DNA from: Tenebrio molitor
Taxonomy: Eukaryota > Arthropoda > Insecta > Coleoptera > Tenebrionidae
Direction: 5' to 3'
Length of the DNA stretch: 64,000 nt
Assembly: GCF_963966145.1 (NCBI RefSeq)
Contig: NC_091052.1
Coordinates: 1,116,001 to 1,180,000 of the forward strand
Translations under genes and position numbers: made by a program
Notes under the pieces: model-generated
Database searches by the model: none
What the model saw: only the letters and a program-made list of their open reading frames with translations
What the model was told of the DNA's origin: nothing
Shown: positions 12,162 through 24,508 of the stretch, piece after piece
Position numbering within the stretch: the first letter of the stretch is position 1
Layout of the letters: each line of letters begins with the position of its first letter

Positions 12162-14206
12162 TATATCTGACAACTATCCAATACCATGCAGGTTTCTCGG
12201 ATCTAATTTGAATTAAGGTTTTGTTTGATTCCAAAAGATTGCTGTTTATTACTACCAGATGTTCTAAAATGTGAAACACAGGATCCTTTGTGTTACTTTA
12301 TGTGTCACAAAGGAAATATATTCGTATCGACCAGACGCGATGAATGCGAAAATAAACGACATTGAAACACATGTTCCTATAAATCCAAATATAAATTTGA
12401 ATAAAATAGATCCCGACTTGCCAAAAAATAAATGGCTTCTAAAAATATTAACCGGGTTAGATATTGATTCAAGTACATATTTCCTTAAAGAGTAAAAAGT
12501 TTTTCTACTGTTCTGGTGGCAAAAAAAGTGTGTTGCTTTATTTTAATTCGGCAAGTCTGAAGCTCGCCGAAATCGCCCGATAAAAAATAAAGCAAAAGGT
12601 CAGAGAATCATCGTTGATCCTCGAAGCTCATGAGAATAGCTCAGCTTTTCTCTGCGTTCACAAGTTGACGTCTGTTATTACACTGACACATTTTCCCGAG
12701 CTCCCAGAAATTGCGGATTGGAAATTTTGCCTCCCGTTAAAATTGCAAATAAATCACTTAATCGAAGAGACAAACAATTGACGCATTAGCTTTTCCCACC
12801 TAATCCGGTCAAGTTCGCATCGGGGATATCCGGAATCGCACCCTAATCGAAATGCAAATCCCGAACGCGTAAGCCTTATGGCAATCAATTATATCAGGAC
12901 TGGAGGAAAGTTTCTCAATTGATATGTAGAACAGGACACAAATTGCGGGCAGACGTCGGCCGGAACCTTCGTGTGTGTCGTGGAAACGCAATCTGAATAG
13001 ACCCGGAGCTAAACCGCATTCAACGTGGCGAGAAAATCAGACAGTGTCAGGTAGCAAACGGATTTACATATTCAAATTGAGACATTTGTGCAGCCTTTCG
13101 GTGAATAATGCGCTGCACAAACTTTCAAGATCAGCCCTATCGATCTCGCGGAGGCGATACACCCCCGATCGGTGTGGGCGGTGACTTCAAAGGAATTACT
13201 CACGAGTATTCCCCGATCAAGTGAAATGAATCGCAAGAACTTTTATTTTTGATCAAATACCATCGAGCCTCGAAAATCTACATTTTATTAGAATTTTGCT
13301 GAAAGCGCTCGAGAGCCGACGGACATCGACGCCGCCTAATTTATTAGATGAAGGTGAAAAGTCGGAGTCACAGCCGACCTAAGTGGTATTCATTGTAAAA
13401 CGCGTCTGGTAATAATATTCACTCCCGGCATAAATATAAAAAAATGTACGGGGAAATTGAAAATACTGTTTTATGCTTGCGCGCCAAGCTGAAAAATGAT
13501 CCGAGGAGAGAAAGTCGTGGGGTTGAATTATGCAGAATTACGATTCGAGCCATCCATTTCCTTTGCAAAATGTATATTGACGTGACATATGTCTTTGTTG
13601 TCAAATTTCACTAAAAAGTTTTGCAACTTTTCCAAAGTGAAGTTGAACTTTTGGATATGTCGTAACGGTCACACATTTTATTGTAAATATTTTATTGTTT
13701 TCAATAAATTATAAAATGTTTTTATCTTTCTTTGTACAATAACATGTCCTGTCAGGCTCTACTGATCTCTTTGAACTTTTATTTTTACTATTACATATTT
13801 TAAGTATCAAGATTTTAAAGCACAGAGTAGTTTTCCTGAACTATTAATGTGTAATTTGATAATAAAATTTACAGCTTACTCAACACTAAACAGCAAACTT
13901 TCTCACAAACTCAGGCTAACAACCTACCTTCGGGGTCAGTTGTTTAGGCATGATTTAAGTTTTAACTAAACTATGATTATACCGTTACAGAATGTTTATT
14001 TAAAAAATAAGTTTCAATTCATTTGGCTAATTATCACAAATTTCATTCATTATTTAGATAGGTTCGGCAGCCAAACTACCAACCGAAGCACATAAAACTT
14101 CATTTTTGGTCCTAATAACATAATACATATATGTATATACTATTATAAGTTACTATTTTACCAATAATGATAAAGATATAATTGTAAACAACTTTATTTT
14201 AATTTA
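12162..14206. other. Gene-free DNA
   Basis: Somewhat richer in GC between 12600 and 13400 than its surroundings, but with no frame I can identify as an exon. Could contain conserved non-coding sequence; not decidable from one sequence. Confidence 0.4.
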
Positions 14207-14459
14207 TACAAGGTGATTTTGAAAGTTGTGCAGATATTTTAATCACGAGCTACTGGCTTCATGTAGAACTCGGAAAAAATGTTTAAAAAATTCTGTCAAA
14301 AAATAAAATTATATTTATTTTTTGAGCTACAATTTTTTTAATTGCTTTTAGTCTTCTACGTTGTCAAACAACCTCGTAGGTAAAATTTCGGCACATTTTA
14401 AAAATACACCCTGTATATCATGTTTATATAACATGTACGCCAATGGGAAGTAACCTATA
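14207..14459. repeat. Half copy of a long-palindrome element
   Basis: This 250 bp matches the left half of the palindromic element at 18028-18543: CAAGGTGATTTTGAAAGTTG at the start, then CACGAGCTACTGGCTTCATG, then ACATGTACGCCAATGGGAAG. The mirrored second half is absent. Confidence 0.7.
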
Positions 14460-17400
14460 TATGTATATATAAATCGTAAGGATTAATGTTAGAGCGAGTG
14501 TCTTCAAAGGCACCTACGTTGGTCTAAAATTGGGAAGGGTGAGTTAATATTTTAGAAGTTGTAAAAACTTACAAGTCTGAAAAGAAGGATGCTGCAGAGA
14601 ATTACGAACATATTGCTGGTTTAATTTCAACTAAATATTGTTACTAAAGCTTGTAAACTAAATTACTCTTTGAAGATCATCGGATCTTAGGATTAAAATA
14701 TTTTTGATAAGAAAAATAAACTAAAAACACTAAAAACATTTAAGAAATGTTAAATTTTTTGGACGATCATTTTATCTTCTATCAAAAAATAGTCAAAGCA
14801 TTTTTTAAATCGGCCGATTGAAATAAAAAAGATAGAAGCAAAAAGTAAAAACAAGTATGTAGGTTATAAACAAAAATAATTCAACTGTTTTCATTACAAA
14901 CCGGGAAACGTCATTTTAAGAATGATTTGCTGTTTCTGGAGCAAATGTTCCTGAAATTCTTCATGACAAGCAACAAAATTAAATTTAAGAGAAGACATGC
15001 GAACTTTGATACCAAGTAATAAAGGGCAAATCAACAATAATTATGTAAAGCAGTGACAACCCCAAATCCCAGTCCAGCTTGACTACCACGCTTCTAGTGT
15101 TACTCAAATAATATTTTTGTACTCATAGCCTTGAAAGCGACGCTTCCAACATCCAACGCTCACTCGGAAACGCGTGCTTCCCGATCGACTCGAATGTAAA
15201 AATTGCAAAAAACACTGGCCCTTTGAGGCATTCAAAAAAAATCTGTCTTGATAATAATAAAATTTAGTTCATAAAATACAACTTCCCTGGATTTTCCTTC
15301 ATTAAAAAATTAGGGAAATATTTATAATCGTTGAAAATTGTTCCTACAAATCCTATATAAAATACAATACAAATACAACAAAACTCACAAATTATTCCAA
15401 AAATTGAAATGTCAAGTGAAACAATTGTTTCTAATAACCAAAGATCACTGCCTTCTTAGTTTTATGTTCGTTTATGTTTAATGTATTAAAACAAAAAATT
15501 TTAATTTAATGTTCGTACAAAAAATATTGTACGAACCACTTGCGTGAAGACATCTTCCGTTCATTCGCGCATTAATTAAAGGCACTCGCTCCTACGTCGC
15601 TCGTGCTTTAAAAAATGCGCTCATGAGGGAACATCGTCTTCCCGCACTTGGTTCGTAAATAACTATTATGAGTACTGTCAAACTTTCCAGGAGGCTTAAG
15701 GACACGAAGACAGGTCCCTAACTGATGTCCATTTACATTTATGTCGTTATTTTTGTATCCTATCCAGTGGTGGCGCAGTGCAGCAGTCTTTTTATTCTCC
15801 ACCCAATTTTGGAAATATGTATTGGTTTGGCTATTCGTCAAGATATTGGTGGGGCTCGATTTGATGAGATATTTTTATTTACACTAAAATTTAAAAATTA
15901 CAAAAAACTTAGTTTTAAATACATATACAGTGAGATCGAAAAAAAAATTAAAGTTGGCTGTGACCAAAAATTTCACTTGGCAATTCGTTTAGATTTTAAT
16001 TATCAGATTTTAGTCTTAAAAGTTAGGTTAGTGATTTGAGAACGTTGAAATCTTGATTTTCATAAAGGTGTGAATTATGTGTGACCTGTTGATTGTAAAA
16101 ATATTTACTTTCAGATCAGAGGCAAAATTTTGTTGTTGATTTGTTCTTCTTTTGCATTTATACTCATAAAACGTGTAATACCTACAATAAATACACATGT
16201 GTGCCTAATACACCTGTTAATTATTAAAACAACCCTGTTAACGGTTCTTTTCATGTTTCCTGCAAAACGTTTGCTAACTAATTTAAACGAATTCTGTTAT
16301 ATAAAATTACCATGTTTTTTTTTTAATTCTAACTCACAAAGGCGTTGAAGATTATTAGGTTCGCACATTTCAATTCCTACACCATTACAATTTCATAACA
16401 GGAGCAAGTAATGCCATATCATAATCAAAGGTATTATCTTTCCCCACCCAAATAACAGTAAATCCGAACCGGAATAATGTTATTATCTGAAATTACGCTG
16501 TATATCGAATATTTGCTTATGCTTACGTTCACCGTAACGAGCTTACGTCCTAATGCGTAAACAAATTGCCGTTACGGGGGTTCCTCGAAATCCACTTCAT
16601 ATGTCTGAATTAGCAAACATTTTAAAAATCCTGCCTCACTCATCCGGATGATTGACACACCTCAACGTACAACTAGATTATTTCCGTTTGTATTTTTACC
16701 GAATAACCAACAACATTGATCGGAAAATAGAAATTTTCTCTATCTTTATTACATTACAGTCCGTTAATTGAACCATAAATAAGGAAACCGGGAGATAGTA
16801 ATCCAGTTATGGTGTTAATTGCTGCTGGCACCCCCCAGCTTTATGCCCCACCTTTCGCAATTTATCTCTTCCCAGTTCATAAACTTATCGCCACGACTTT
16901 TAAAATTGACGGTTTTCGGTTGGCATTACTGGACCGGAAATTCCCTAAACAGAACAGATAGTGATGTCTGTGTTTGCTGCCGATTGTACTATTGGAAAAC
17001 TTCATTGTGGCGGCGTTTCCAGTGGGGCGATTTGTTGAGGTGTGTGATGCAATATTCAAGTGATAGTCGCGACGTGCAAATACCACTCAGTTAACTTTTA
17101 AAAGAGAAACGTAAAAACTACAAACGGTATTGTCCAATAAAAAGCGACCTCAATTCAATAAACTTTAAGCCGGAGGGATTTGTACTAATGGACTGGGAAT
17201 TATCACGATTCAGCTCATCACCTTTTTACCACTCCGTTCCGGTCAACACTTGGGCTGTTTGCATCTTTCAAAACTCTTAACGGACTCCCTTTTATCACAT
17301 TCCGCATAATTAGATACGCCGATTTAATCATCTCTTAATAATGCGTCCAAAACTTAGCAGAAGTTCATTTTAGAAATGGGGAATCTTTACGAGACGGAAA

Positions 17401-18027
17401 AGTCAATTTTCAACTCAACTTCTTTCAATTTCGGGGTTACCTAATACCCTCCAGCTAATTTGATTGCCGCATTATTTGAGCTGAATTAGATACTAATAAT
17501 ATCTTATGATATTGGAGGATTTGCATTTATTTTTTCATTAATGTATGAGGAAATCCCGGTATCAGTTTTCGCTGCTGCTTAAAATAAGATTGAGGTGCCT
17601 TTGTACGGGGAGTTCTACATCAATCCCTTTCGCCTAGCTCCCTGTCTAATGTAATTTTGTAAACTAGCATCCCTTGTCTACATATACCTACCTAAAGTAA
17701 GTAAATGAGCGCTTGGTTTAACCAATTTGAATATACCTACGCTTGCTTTAAGCCCAGCAAGGAAGCGAGTAATTTAATTTATTTTATATTTACCTTGTAA
17801 CTATAGGATAAAAACTAATTAAACTACAGCTTGTGTATAGAAATGAAATAAGTCTTTCGGGCACATAATTAGATGGGGGCTACACAAAACTTTGACAACA
17901 AACAAGTTACATATTTGATTTAATTTTACCTGACATAATTAATAAATCTAGAAGTTTATTAAAGTTGTTTCATATAACACGGACCCCTTCTTCGTACGAG
18001 TATATGGTCCTACTAAAACTAATAATA
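14460..18027. other. Gene-free DNA with two hairpins
   Basis: No supportable gene. Two small hairpins stand out: 15511-15536, with arms GTTCGTACAA and TTGTACGAAC, and 15567-15620, with arms GCGCATTAATTAAAGGCAC and GTGCTTTAAAAAATGCGC around a CGCTC-rich loop. Both look like remnants of fold-back repeats. The 104-codon frame at 15725-16039 has no family resemblance. Confidence 0.45.
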
Positions 18028-18543
18028 CAGGGTGATTTTGAAAGTTGTGCAGATATTTTAATCACGAGCTACTGGCTTCATGTAGAACTCGGAAAAAATA
18101 TTTAAAAAATTCTATGTCAAAAAATAAAATGACATTTATTTTTTGAGCTACAATTTTTTTTACGTTTTCTACGTTGTCCTACAACCTCGTAGGTAAAATT
18201 TCGGCACATTTTAAAAATACACCCTTGTACCTATATCATGTTTTTATAAAATGTACGCCAATGCGAAGTAACCTATAGGAAATATGCTTTAAAACAAGGA
18301 AATCGCATTGGTGTACGTTTTATAAAATGATATACAGGGTGTATTTTTAAAATGTGCCGAAATTTTACCTACAAAGTTGTTTGACAACGTAGAAGACTGA
18401 AAACAATTTAAAAAAATTGTAGCTCAAAAAATAAATCTCATTTTATTTTTTGACATAGAATTTTTAAAATATTTTTTTTCGAGTTCTACATAAAGCCAGT
18501 AGCTCGTGATTAAAATATCTGCACAACTTTCAAAATCACTCTG
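18028..18543. mobile_element. Full palindromic fold-back element, TA-flanked
   Basis: About 245 bp arms are reverse complements of each other around a short loop near 18272-18302. Ends are CAGGGTGATTTTGAAAGTTG and CAACTTTCAAAATCACTCTG, flanked by TA on both sides. It has no coding capacity. The copy at 14207-14459 is one arm of the same family. Transcribed, it would form a long hairpin RNA. Confidence 0.8.
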
Positions 18544-20571
18544 TATAAAAAAAACACGCGTTACAAATTATCGGTCATGTAGCGGAATCCGATAAAAAAA
18601 AAAAAGCTCTCGATGCATGGGTGTAGACAATTTGTGATCTAACGAATTTTTCCCGGAATAAAATATACCTAACGTTGGCGAATAAATCTTCATTAGGTTA
18701 TTAGGTAACACCTAATTCTTTTTCCCAAAATATTTGACCCAGTGACCGTAGACAAATCCATGGAGTATTTAGGAATTTTCATTATTTCGCTGGAGATAAC
18801 TTTTTAAGGTCAATTAATCTCAAGGTGTTCATTTGGCTTCGCTGTTATTCAACTGTTACATTAAGACCTTAACTTTAGATATACGATTTTAAATAATGAT
18901 AATCCAGAGACCAAGATATTGTTCATGAGAATACAACATTCGCTGTTCTCGTGTATGTAAACTTCCCACTTGAAAAAAAACTACGTGTTTCCAAGTTTAT
19001 GTGTCGAGTATTTTACGTAAGAACATCCAAACTCACGACAAATGTAATGCAGCAGAAAATATAAGTTTTGAGGTGTTCTAGATACTAAATAAAAGAGAAC
19101 CGCTGAGATAACATCTCTTTGCCAAAAACAACGGAAAATGTCTCATTTCTGCAAGAAGGTTGCAGTCCCCTTTATTTGCGGTTAATAAATTCCTATAGCT
19201 CCTCAGCACAGCATGTAAATTGAAAAAGCAACGACGATAACGCATAAATAGCGGAACGGAAGCAGCTAGTGCCTATTCAGCATTTCCATCAGGAGTTTCA
19301 GTGAGCCATCCGCATTGGTTTTGAAAACTTTTTTAGGGTTAGCGGAGTTGTCATAACTTTTTATTATCGTACTTCCAACGTGAAAACAGTACTTTGTATT
19401 CAAACACGAGTCCTGCACTTCTAAGCAACGGCTACAAGATGAATGTTTTTTTTTCTCTTAATAGATTCTCATTGGGTCGAGAATACAGTTTGATAAATAA
19501 AGCAGAGATTCGTGCCGAAACCATGGCGACATGCCGAATTAGTCACTTGAAATATAATTTCCAAGAAAAGATTTTGGTAAAAGCTAATTTGCTGGTGCTC
19601 AAGTTGCACTGTTATGCAAATGCACTGCATGCTTCAGACTTGAAATAATAAATAGGGATCTTCTACGTGTACTGTAAATGTGTCTCGCAGGAAATTTCAC
19701 TTCATAAGAGGCCATTTAAACGATGGCTTTTGCAAATGGCTCCCTCATTTCTGAGCTTCTGTTTTTCGAAGCTTTTTATTAATTTTGATTGTAACGATGC
19801 AATCGACCCGTCAGAATTTAATTACGCGGCCGTAATTAAATAAGAACAGTTCATAAACTTTATCGATTCTCTCCTGTAATTTTATTGCCACGGTGGAATA
19901 AAAATTTTAATAATAGAGTCTTTGATGGCGTAATATGCTTAGTTTAAGGATAGTTGAAGGATGTAAAAGTTTATTGATGAAATTTCGGCATTCATCTGTT
20001 AGGTTCACCTTAATAAAACGGAATGAACGTATGGATAGAATTTTACCTGTGTCAATATATCGTAGATCCCTTTCGTCTTATCCTTTTATGCTTGATCTCA
20101 TTACTTAGAAATGAAACGAAACTAAAATTTAGACCCCTTTTAACGCTTAATAATTAAATAATGATTAAAGAGAAATTTTACACGAGAACATCTAAAATAA
20201 CTTTCAACAATCTCGGCATAAAAAAATAGTAGAGTAAACTGTTCATTTTTTTTTAAGCAACAAACAATTAGAGGTAGAATTATTTCAGAAGAACATGTAC
20301 GTCATCAAGAGGCGTGGCCTTTTCCTGCGCGTGAATCCATTGGCGTATCGTGTAGGATGGAAATAAGGGAATTTAATTGAAATAACAACTAATGTTTGTA
20401 TCTAATGATTTTATTGCAAGAACAGCTAGTTAAACATTAGTGAGCATATCATGTTTTCCGATAAGAAAACGATAAAAAGTTTGTATAGAAAACAAGGATT
20501 TATTCTTCGTCCAAAATAAATGTACAGGATGTAATTTTTTCAAGGAGACAAACCTAAAGAGCTATTCAAAG
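18544..20571. other. Gene-free DNA
   Basis: No supportable gene. The 84-codon frame at 19394-19648 has no recognisable motif. Confidence 0.4.
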
Positions 20572-20763
20572 GCTCAAATTTGCGAACATGTTGACAAGAT
20601 TGTTGCGGAATACTTGCAAAAAGAACATATGTATGATCAAGCATTGGACGAATTAATTTTCACCGTAAATACTGGTGACTCTGACGAATTCAGTGAAAGT
20701 GAACATGATAATACAGACAGTGAATACTGGATATCCCTTTTTATGATGATTAATAGCTATTAA
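20572..20763 (+). pseudogene. IS630/Tc1-like transposase, C-terminal scrap
   Basis: A 63-codon frame reads CEHVDKIVAEYLQKEH, then FTVNTGDSDEFSESEHD and ends at TAA 20761. It is clearly homologous to the C-terminal end of the minus-strand copy at 21697-23000 (CEHVDKFVDEYLVKEH, FMVNTGDSDKESS). Only this tail remains. The two tails face each other about 0.9 kb apart. Confidence 0.75.
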
Positions 20764-21032
20764 CATACCTAGCGATGTTATGACTATCATAACTACCGCA
20801 GATGTCGGTTTGAAATCCGAGCTCGTAGAGCGAGGATTTTAAGACATCTAAGGTTGTTATGATTCATAACATCCGCGGTTTGTTCAATAGTTTACCGGTT
20901 TCAGAATAAGCCGAAGAGAATTTAAAACAATTAAATCCAAACACACAAATAGATTGAGTTGATCGCGTTTGCATGATATGTTCGAGTGTCATAGTTACAT
21001 TTGGTTGTTTATACAAACACACATTTCGCAAA

Positions 21033-21232
21033 ATGAGTTTGAATGATAGTGTTTTACCGAAAAACGTCTTAAATGAAGAAGAACAAGCTTTAAATAGCTT
21101 AATACCGGAAAAATCGAAAGGCAGAAGGTACTTATCTGAAATCATAGAGACACTCAAACAAGGGCAGGATCTAAATAAGGTTACAAGAGTAAATCACAGT
21201 GATGTTGGCGTATTTTCATGAACTGGTAAGTG
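21033..21232 (+). pseudogene. Possible Crypton-type recombinase fragment
   Basis: From ATG 21033 the frame gives MSLNDSVLPKN, EEEQALNSLIPEKSKGRRY. In a shifted frame near 21198-21226 it gives VMLAYFHELV. The pair PEKSK..RY followed by a LAYF-ELS-like block resembles the start of tyrosine-recombinase ORFs of Crypton-type elements in insects. If so, a frameshift separates the two parts and the catalytic domain is gone. The match rests on short motifs remembered from the family. Confidence 0.3.
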
Positions 21233-21513
21233 CTCACAGTGTTAGTTTCGTAGCGTATTTATCTTTTTGTTTATATAGTCGAAGAAATATAGCCCCTCTG
21301 CCCCTCATCATTCTGGACGTAGGTACTACCCGATGCCCCATGCTATGAAGTGCAGTTCACTTTTACTATGGCAGAGTTCCGTCTATTTAAGTAATTATTG
21401 TTGTTTTTAGTTCCGATTGTTTGAATTAATAATGAATAAAGTTAGATATTGTCTTCATTTGTTGATTGTTGTTGACATGTCACTATTGTCACTATGGCAA
21501 TATTACCCTACAG

Positions 21514-21594
21514 CATAACTGTACTAGTACAGTTATGATTCCATAACTGTACTAGTACAGTTATGATTCCATAACTGTACTAGTACAGTTATGA
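21514..21594. repeat. Three tandem copies of a 28 bp palindromic unit
   Basis: Each unit holds a perfect 22 bp palindrome centred on ACTAGT, with arms ATAACTGTACT and AGTACAGTTAT. The unit is repeated three times with a GATTC spacer and almost no sequence change. Confidence 0.85.
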
Positions 21595-21696
21595 CTCACC
21601 TACCATCCAACTTTTGTGAATGTAAACCAACGCTTAACTATACTGAAACCGGTAAACTCTTTTTACAATATTTTTTACTCTAATAAGGGGCGGACT

Positions 21697-22995
21697 CTAA
21701 TCATTTATGATACAACTTCTACTTTCCCACAGATCACTGTAATCATCGTCTGATTCACTACAAATAGATGATTCTTTATCTGAATCTCCTGTATTTACCA
21801 TAAACTCCATTTCATCCTGAAGATGGTCCATCATAATATGTTCTTTTACCAAATACTCATCAACAAATTTATCTACATGTTCACAAACTGACGACCACGT
21901 TTCACTAGTAACGGAATCAAATTTTTGTCGTGCCAAGTCCTCTACATCTGCAATTTTAAAAGTTGTGTTTCTTGCAGCAACCCAGTTCTTCACAATAGCC
22001 CATATTTTTTCAATCGGATTGAATTACGGATGGTAGGGTGGCAATCGCAATACGTTATGTCCATGTTCATGCAGCAGTGTATCTAATTTGTACCTCGGAC
22101 TTCTAGTTTTATGTTTTATGTTGTTTTATTATGCCGCATAATTCTGGTTTAGTGTGAGTTGTGTCATGGGTTAGATTTCGTTCCACCAGCCAATCAATCA
22201 TCACCTGTTTTCTTGTATTAGAATTAGTATCTTTTTCAATTTTCACGTTGTGGTAGGAAGCAATTGGTGCGATTCTGTTTTAAAATTTATCAACATTGCT
22301 ATATAATAAGGTTGTAGTGCATTGGGTACAACTTCTGCTTTTGAACTTGCATGGACCATAATTAAACGTTTTCCTTTGGAAAGTGGCTTTTTCAATCCCA
22401 ATACACTATCATCTGTCCAACGTTTTGATTGTGAATGGGAGCTATGGATGTAGGATTCATCAGTATAGACAATTGGTCTTTCCTCATGAACATAACGTTG
22501 CAACTGCTTTAAATATTGAATCCGTTTGACACGTATGTCATAGGACTCTAGTAAAATTTTCCTTTTGTCTGCCATTGTTTTCCAACTGCAAATAAATATT
22601 TTTATTTGTTACTGCATACAAGCCAACATTGCGAAAGATTACCGAAATCCCATCTTCTTAAGTACTCGTGTAAATGTTGTTAGACCTCCACCAAATGACA
22701 ACCCAGAGTCTTGGATCTTTTTGAGAATCCCTACACAAAAAAACATAACTTTGTAGTGATCGTTTTTTAAAGTAGAACTACAAACCTTTCAACGTTGGCT
22801 GCTTTTTTTCACTTATATAAAAGTTATGTCGAAAAACAAGGAACTGCACCTGATGCAACGTCTGCGGCCTCCTTGGCGATCCGTCGATACGAAATTTTTG
22901 TTGGAAATTATTTCTCGCCCATGACTGTGTATCACTTTGCCCTTGATACCAAGTTTTTTTGGATGAAGATGTTGCCATTGTAAGCAATCTGAGAC
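21697..22995 (-). pseudogene. Broken IS630/Tc1-like DDE transposase gene
   Basis: Read on the minus strand. About 22890-22970 holds decayed N-terminal sequence (HSHGREIISN). About 22640-22733 reads GILKKIQDSGLSFGGGLTTF, TRVLKKMGFR. A 57 bp GT-AG intron (22586-22642) joins FR to WKTMADKRK. The core follows with VYTDESYIHSSHS (first catalytic Asp) and KGKRLIMVHASS. About 22090-22260 gives YHNVKIEKD and RKQVMIDWL. Near 22030 comes LRLPPYHP, a stop, FNPIEKIWAIVK (third acidic residue in NPIE), then the C-terminal tail. The stop in the PPYH-NPIE motif, frameshifts, and loss of the segment with the second catalytic Asp make it inactive. Confidence 0.8.
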
Positions 22996-23580
22996 AGTTT
23001 TTAAGCTAACAACAAACGATATAAAAATTGACCATAACCTCACAAAACATAATATTTAACTCACAATTTTTAGAAAAATTCACAAGAATGTGTCTTGAAA
23101 AAGACAGTTTTACACTATTGTCAGAAATCGATGAAATACTTGAAGGAAGACTAAACGCTGCGAAAATGTTGAGAAAAACATGCGAGACACTGTTTCTGAC
23201 AACAAATTAAAATCGTACCAAAACACGTTCTTGGCGCAGACCACGTGATAGTGTCACGGGGTGTTCTTCTGAAATAATTCCACCTCTAGTTATCTATCTT
23301 TTTATTGCATAATTTAAATCTAAGATAGAAATCATCGTCAAATTGTTGCAGCTTTGTTTGATTTATCGTTAACTTGTATCTAATAATATTTCTTTTCGAT
23401 GACCAAAACTACTCCCATTCCACTTTAGCTATTTCTACTCGTTATTGTTGCTTGTCGAGATTCCTGAACTTAAAAATGTTGTTTATTATCATCTAAAAAT
23501 GTAAACAACATGATAAACACCTGCAAAAAGTTCAGAACTTGATATTATCATTAAATACTTGAAAAACAAGAGGCACACTA
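22996..23580. other. Spacer before gene A
   Basis: No family member here. A 60-codon frame at 23028-23210 (LEKFTRMCLEKDSFTLLSEI) is of unknown origin. From about 23460 the sequence is homologous to the spacer in front of gene B (from about 24890), so A and B were duplicated with their upstream DNA. Confidence 0.5.
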
Positions 23581-23581
23581 G

Positions 23582-23590
23582 TATATATAG
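23582..23590 (+). promoter_or_regulatory. TATA box of gene A
   Basis: TATATATAG lies 37 bp before the ATG at 23627. The same motif, with conserved flanks, stands before gene B at 25009-25017. The short distance implies a leader of about 15-20 nt. Confidence 0.6.
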
Positions 23591-23626
23591 CAAATGATGT
23601 TTCCACAACTTAGATCACCAGTCAAA

Positions 23627-24392
23627 ATGAACTCAAACTGTTTTATCGTTCTCTTAATTGTGTTGATTTCAGTTGACGTAAGATTAGGATTATTAACCAA
23701 AGACTTTAAAGACCCTTGTTTACATATTTTAGATCAGCAGTGCTAGGGATATTGCACCACGTGATTTACTCGACGATGCCAAGACACTGTTAAACCAGAT
23801 AAATAATGACTCCGTAATTGCTCTAAATAATGCTTTAAAGTACTTTCAAGAGTGGGGACCCACAGCATTAAATGCTCAATCCATAATTGCAAAAAGAGAT
23901 GGAGCTAATGAGATCACAAAAGTAAGTGATGAACAGGTAGCTTCTTTAGACGAAATCAAGAACGCTGCTGCAGTACTGGGTCTTAATATAACACGTTGTC
24001 TTGGTAAGACGGAAAGTTTGCTCAATCAACTCGGCGAAATAGAAATAGAAAACGTTGATTAGTGTGCTGATGCTCAGGAAAATAACACGTTGGACAATTT
24101 TAAGGCAGCTGGTCGTAAAGTGAGAAACATTTTTCGACGAGTCACTGATGTGACAACTCTTTTGGATTCTTGCGAAGCAACTGATCAAGTTTGTATTAAT
24201 AAAGTGATTGATATTCTTCACAGAGACACAAAAAATGTCCCCGAGGAAATTAATCAAGAACTAGTCATGATGGGCAACACATATGATCAAGGAATGTCAT
24301 TTATAACGGAGTGTAGTGTAACATATATTTATGACATCAAAGACAAAGGAGATGATATTTTAGATTTTATTAGAAAATGCGTTATACTCTAG
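23627..24392 (+). pseudogene. Gene A: six-cysteine secreted protein, nonsense codon
   Basis: Exon 1 (23627-23677) codes for the signal peptide MNSNCFIVLLIVLISVD. A 55 bp intron (23678-23732) precedes exon 2 (23733-24392), which starts ISSARDIAPRDLLDD. The frame is otherwise open for 236 codons and keeps the family framework (RC, DSC, QVC, TEC, RKC). However, TAG at 24060-24062 replaces the GAG just before the second cysteine; gene B has DEC there. Without read-through the product stops at about residue 127 and lacks five of the six cysteines. Everything else is intact, so the loss looks recent or polymorphic. A single-base assembly error is possible. Confidence 0.8.
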
Positions 24393-24508
24393 GACAGTAA
24401 CATGCATGGTAATTAATCTCTGTTTTTTATTGGTACTTTGTAAAGTGTTTTCTTAGCCAAATAATAAACTTTATTCGAAAGATTAGATCTACTGTTTCAA
24501 AGTATCGA

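Larger units (their letters stand above)
20889..21658. repeat. Segment bounded by 16 bp inverted repeats
   Basis: AGTTTACCGGTTTCAG at 20889-20904 is perfectly mirrored at 21643-21658, and an ATA just inside also matches. The 770 bp between carries a degenerate frame (21033-21230) and a triple palindrome (21514-21594). It sits between two facing transposase tails and could be a non-autonomous DNA element. No clear target duplication was found. Confidence 0.5.

Noticed and set aside
15725..16039. 104-codon plus-strand frame
   Set aside because: Low-complexity K/F/I/Y-rich translation without a family resemblance and overlapping another frame on the other strand.
23028..23210. 60-codon frame before gene A
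   Set aside because: Its composition is protein-like (LEKFTRMCLEKDSFTLL), but I find no homologue in the window, no promoter and no splice partner. It may be transposon debris.
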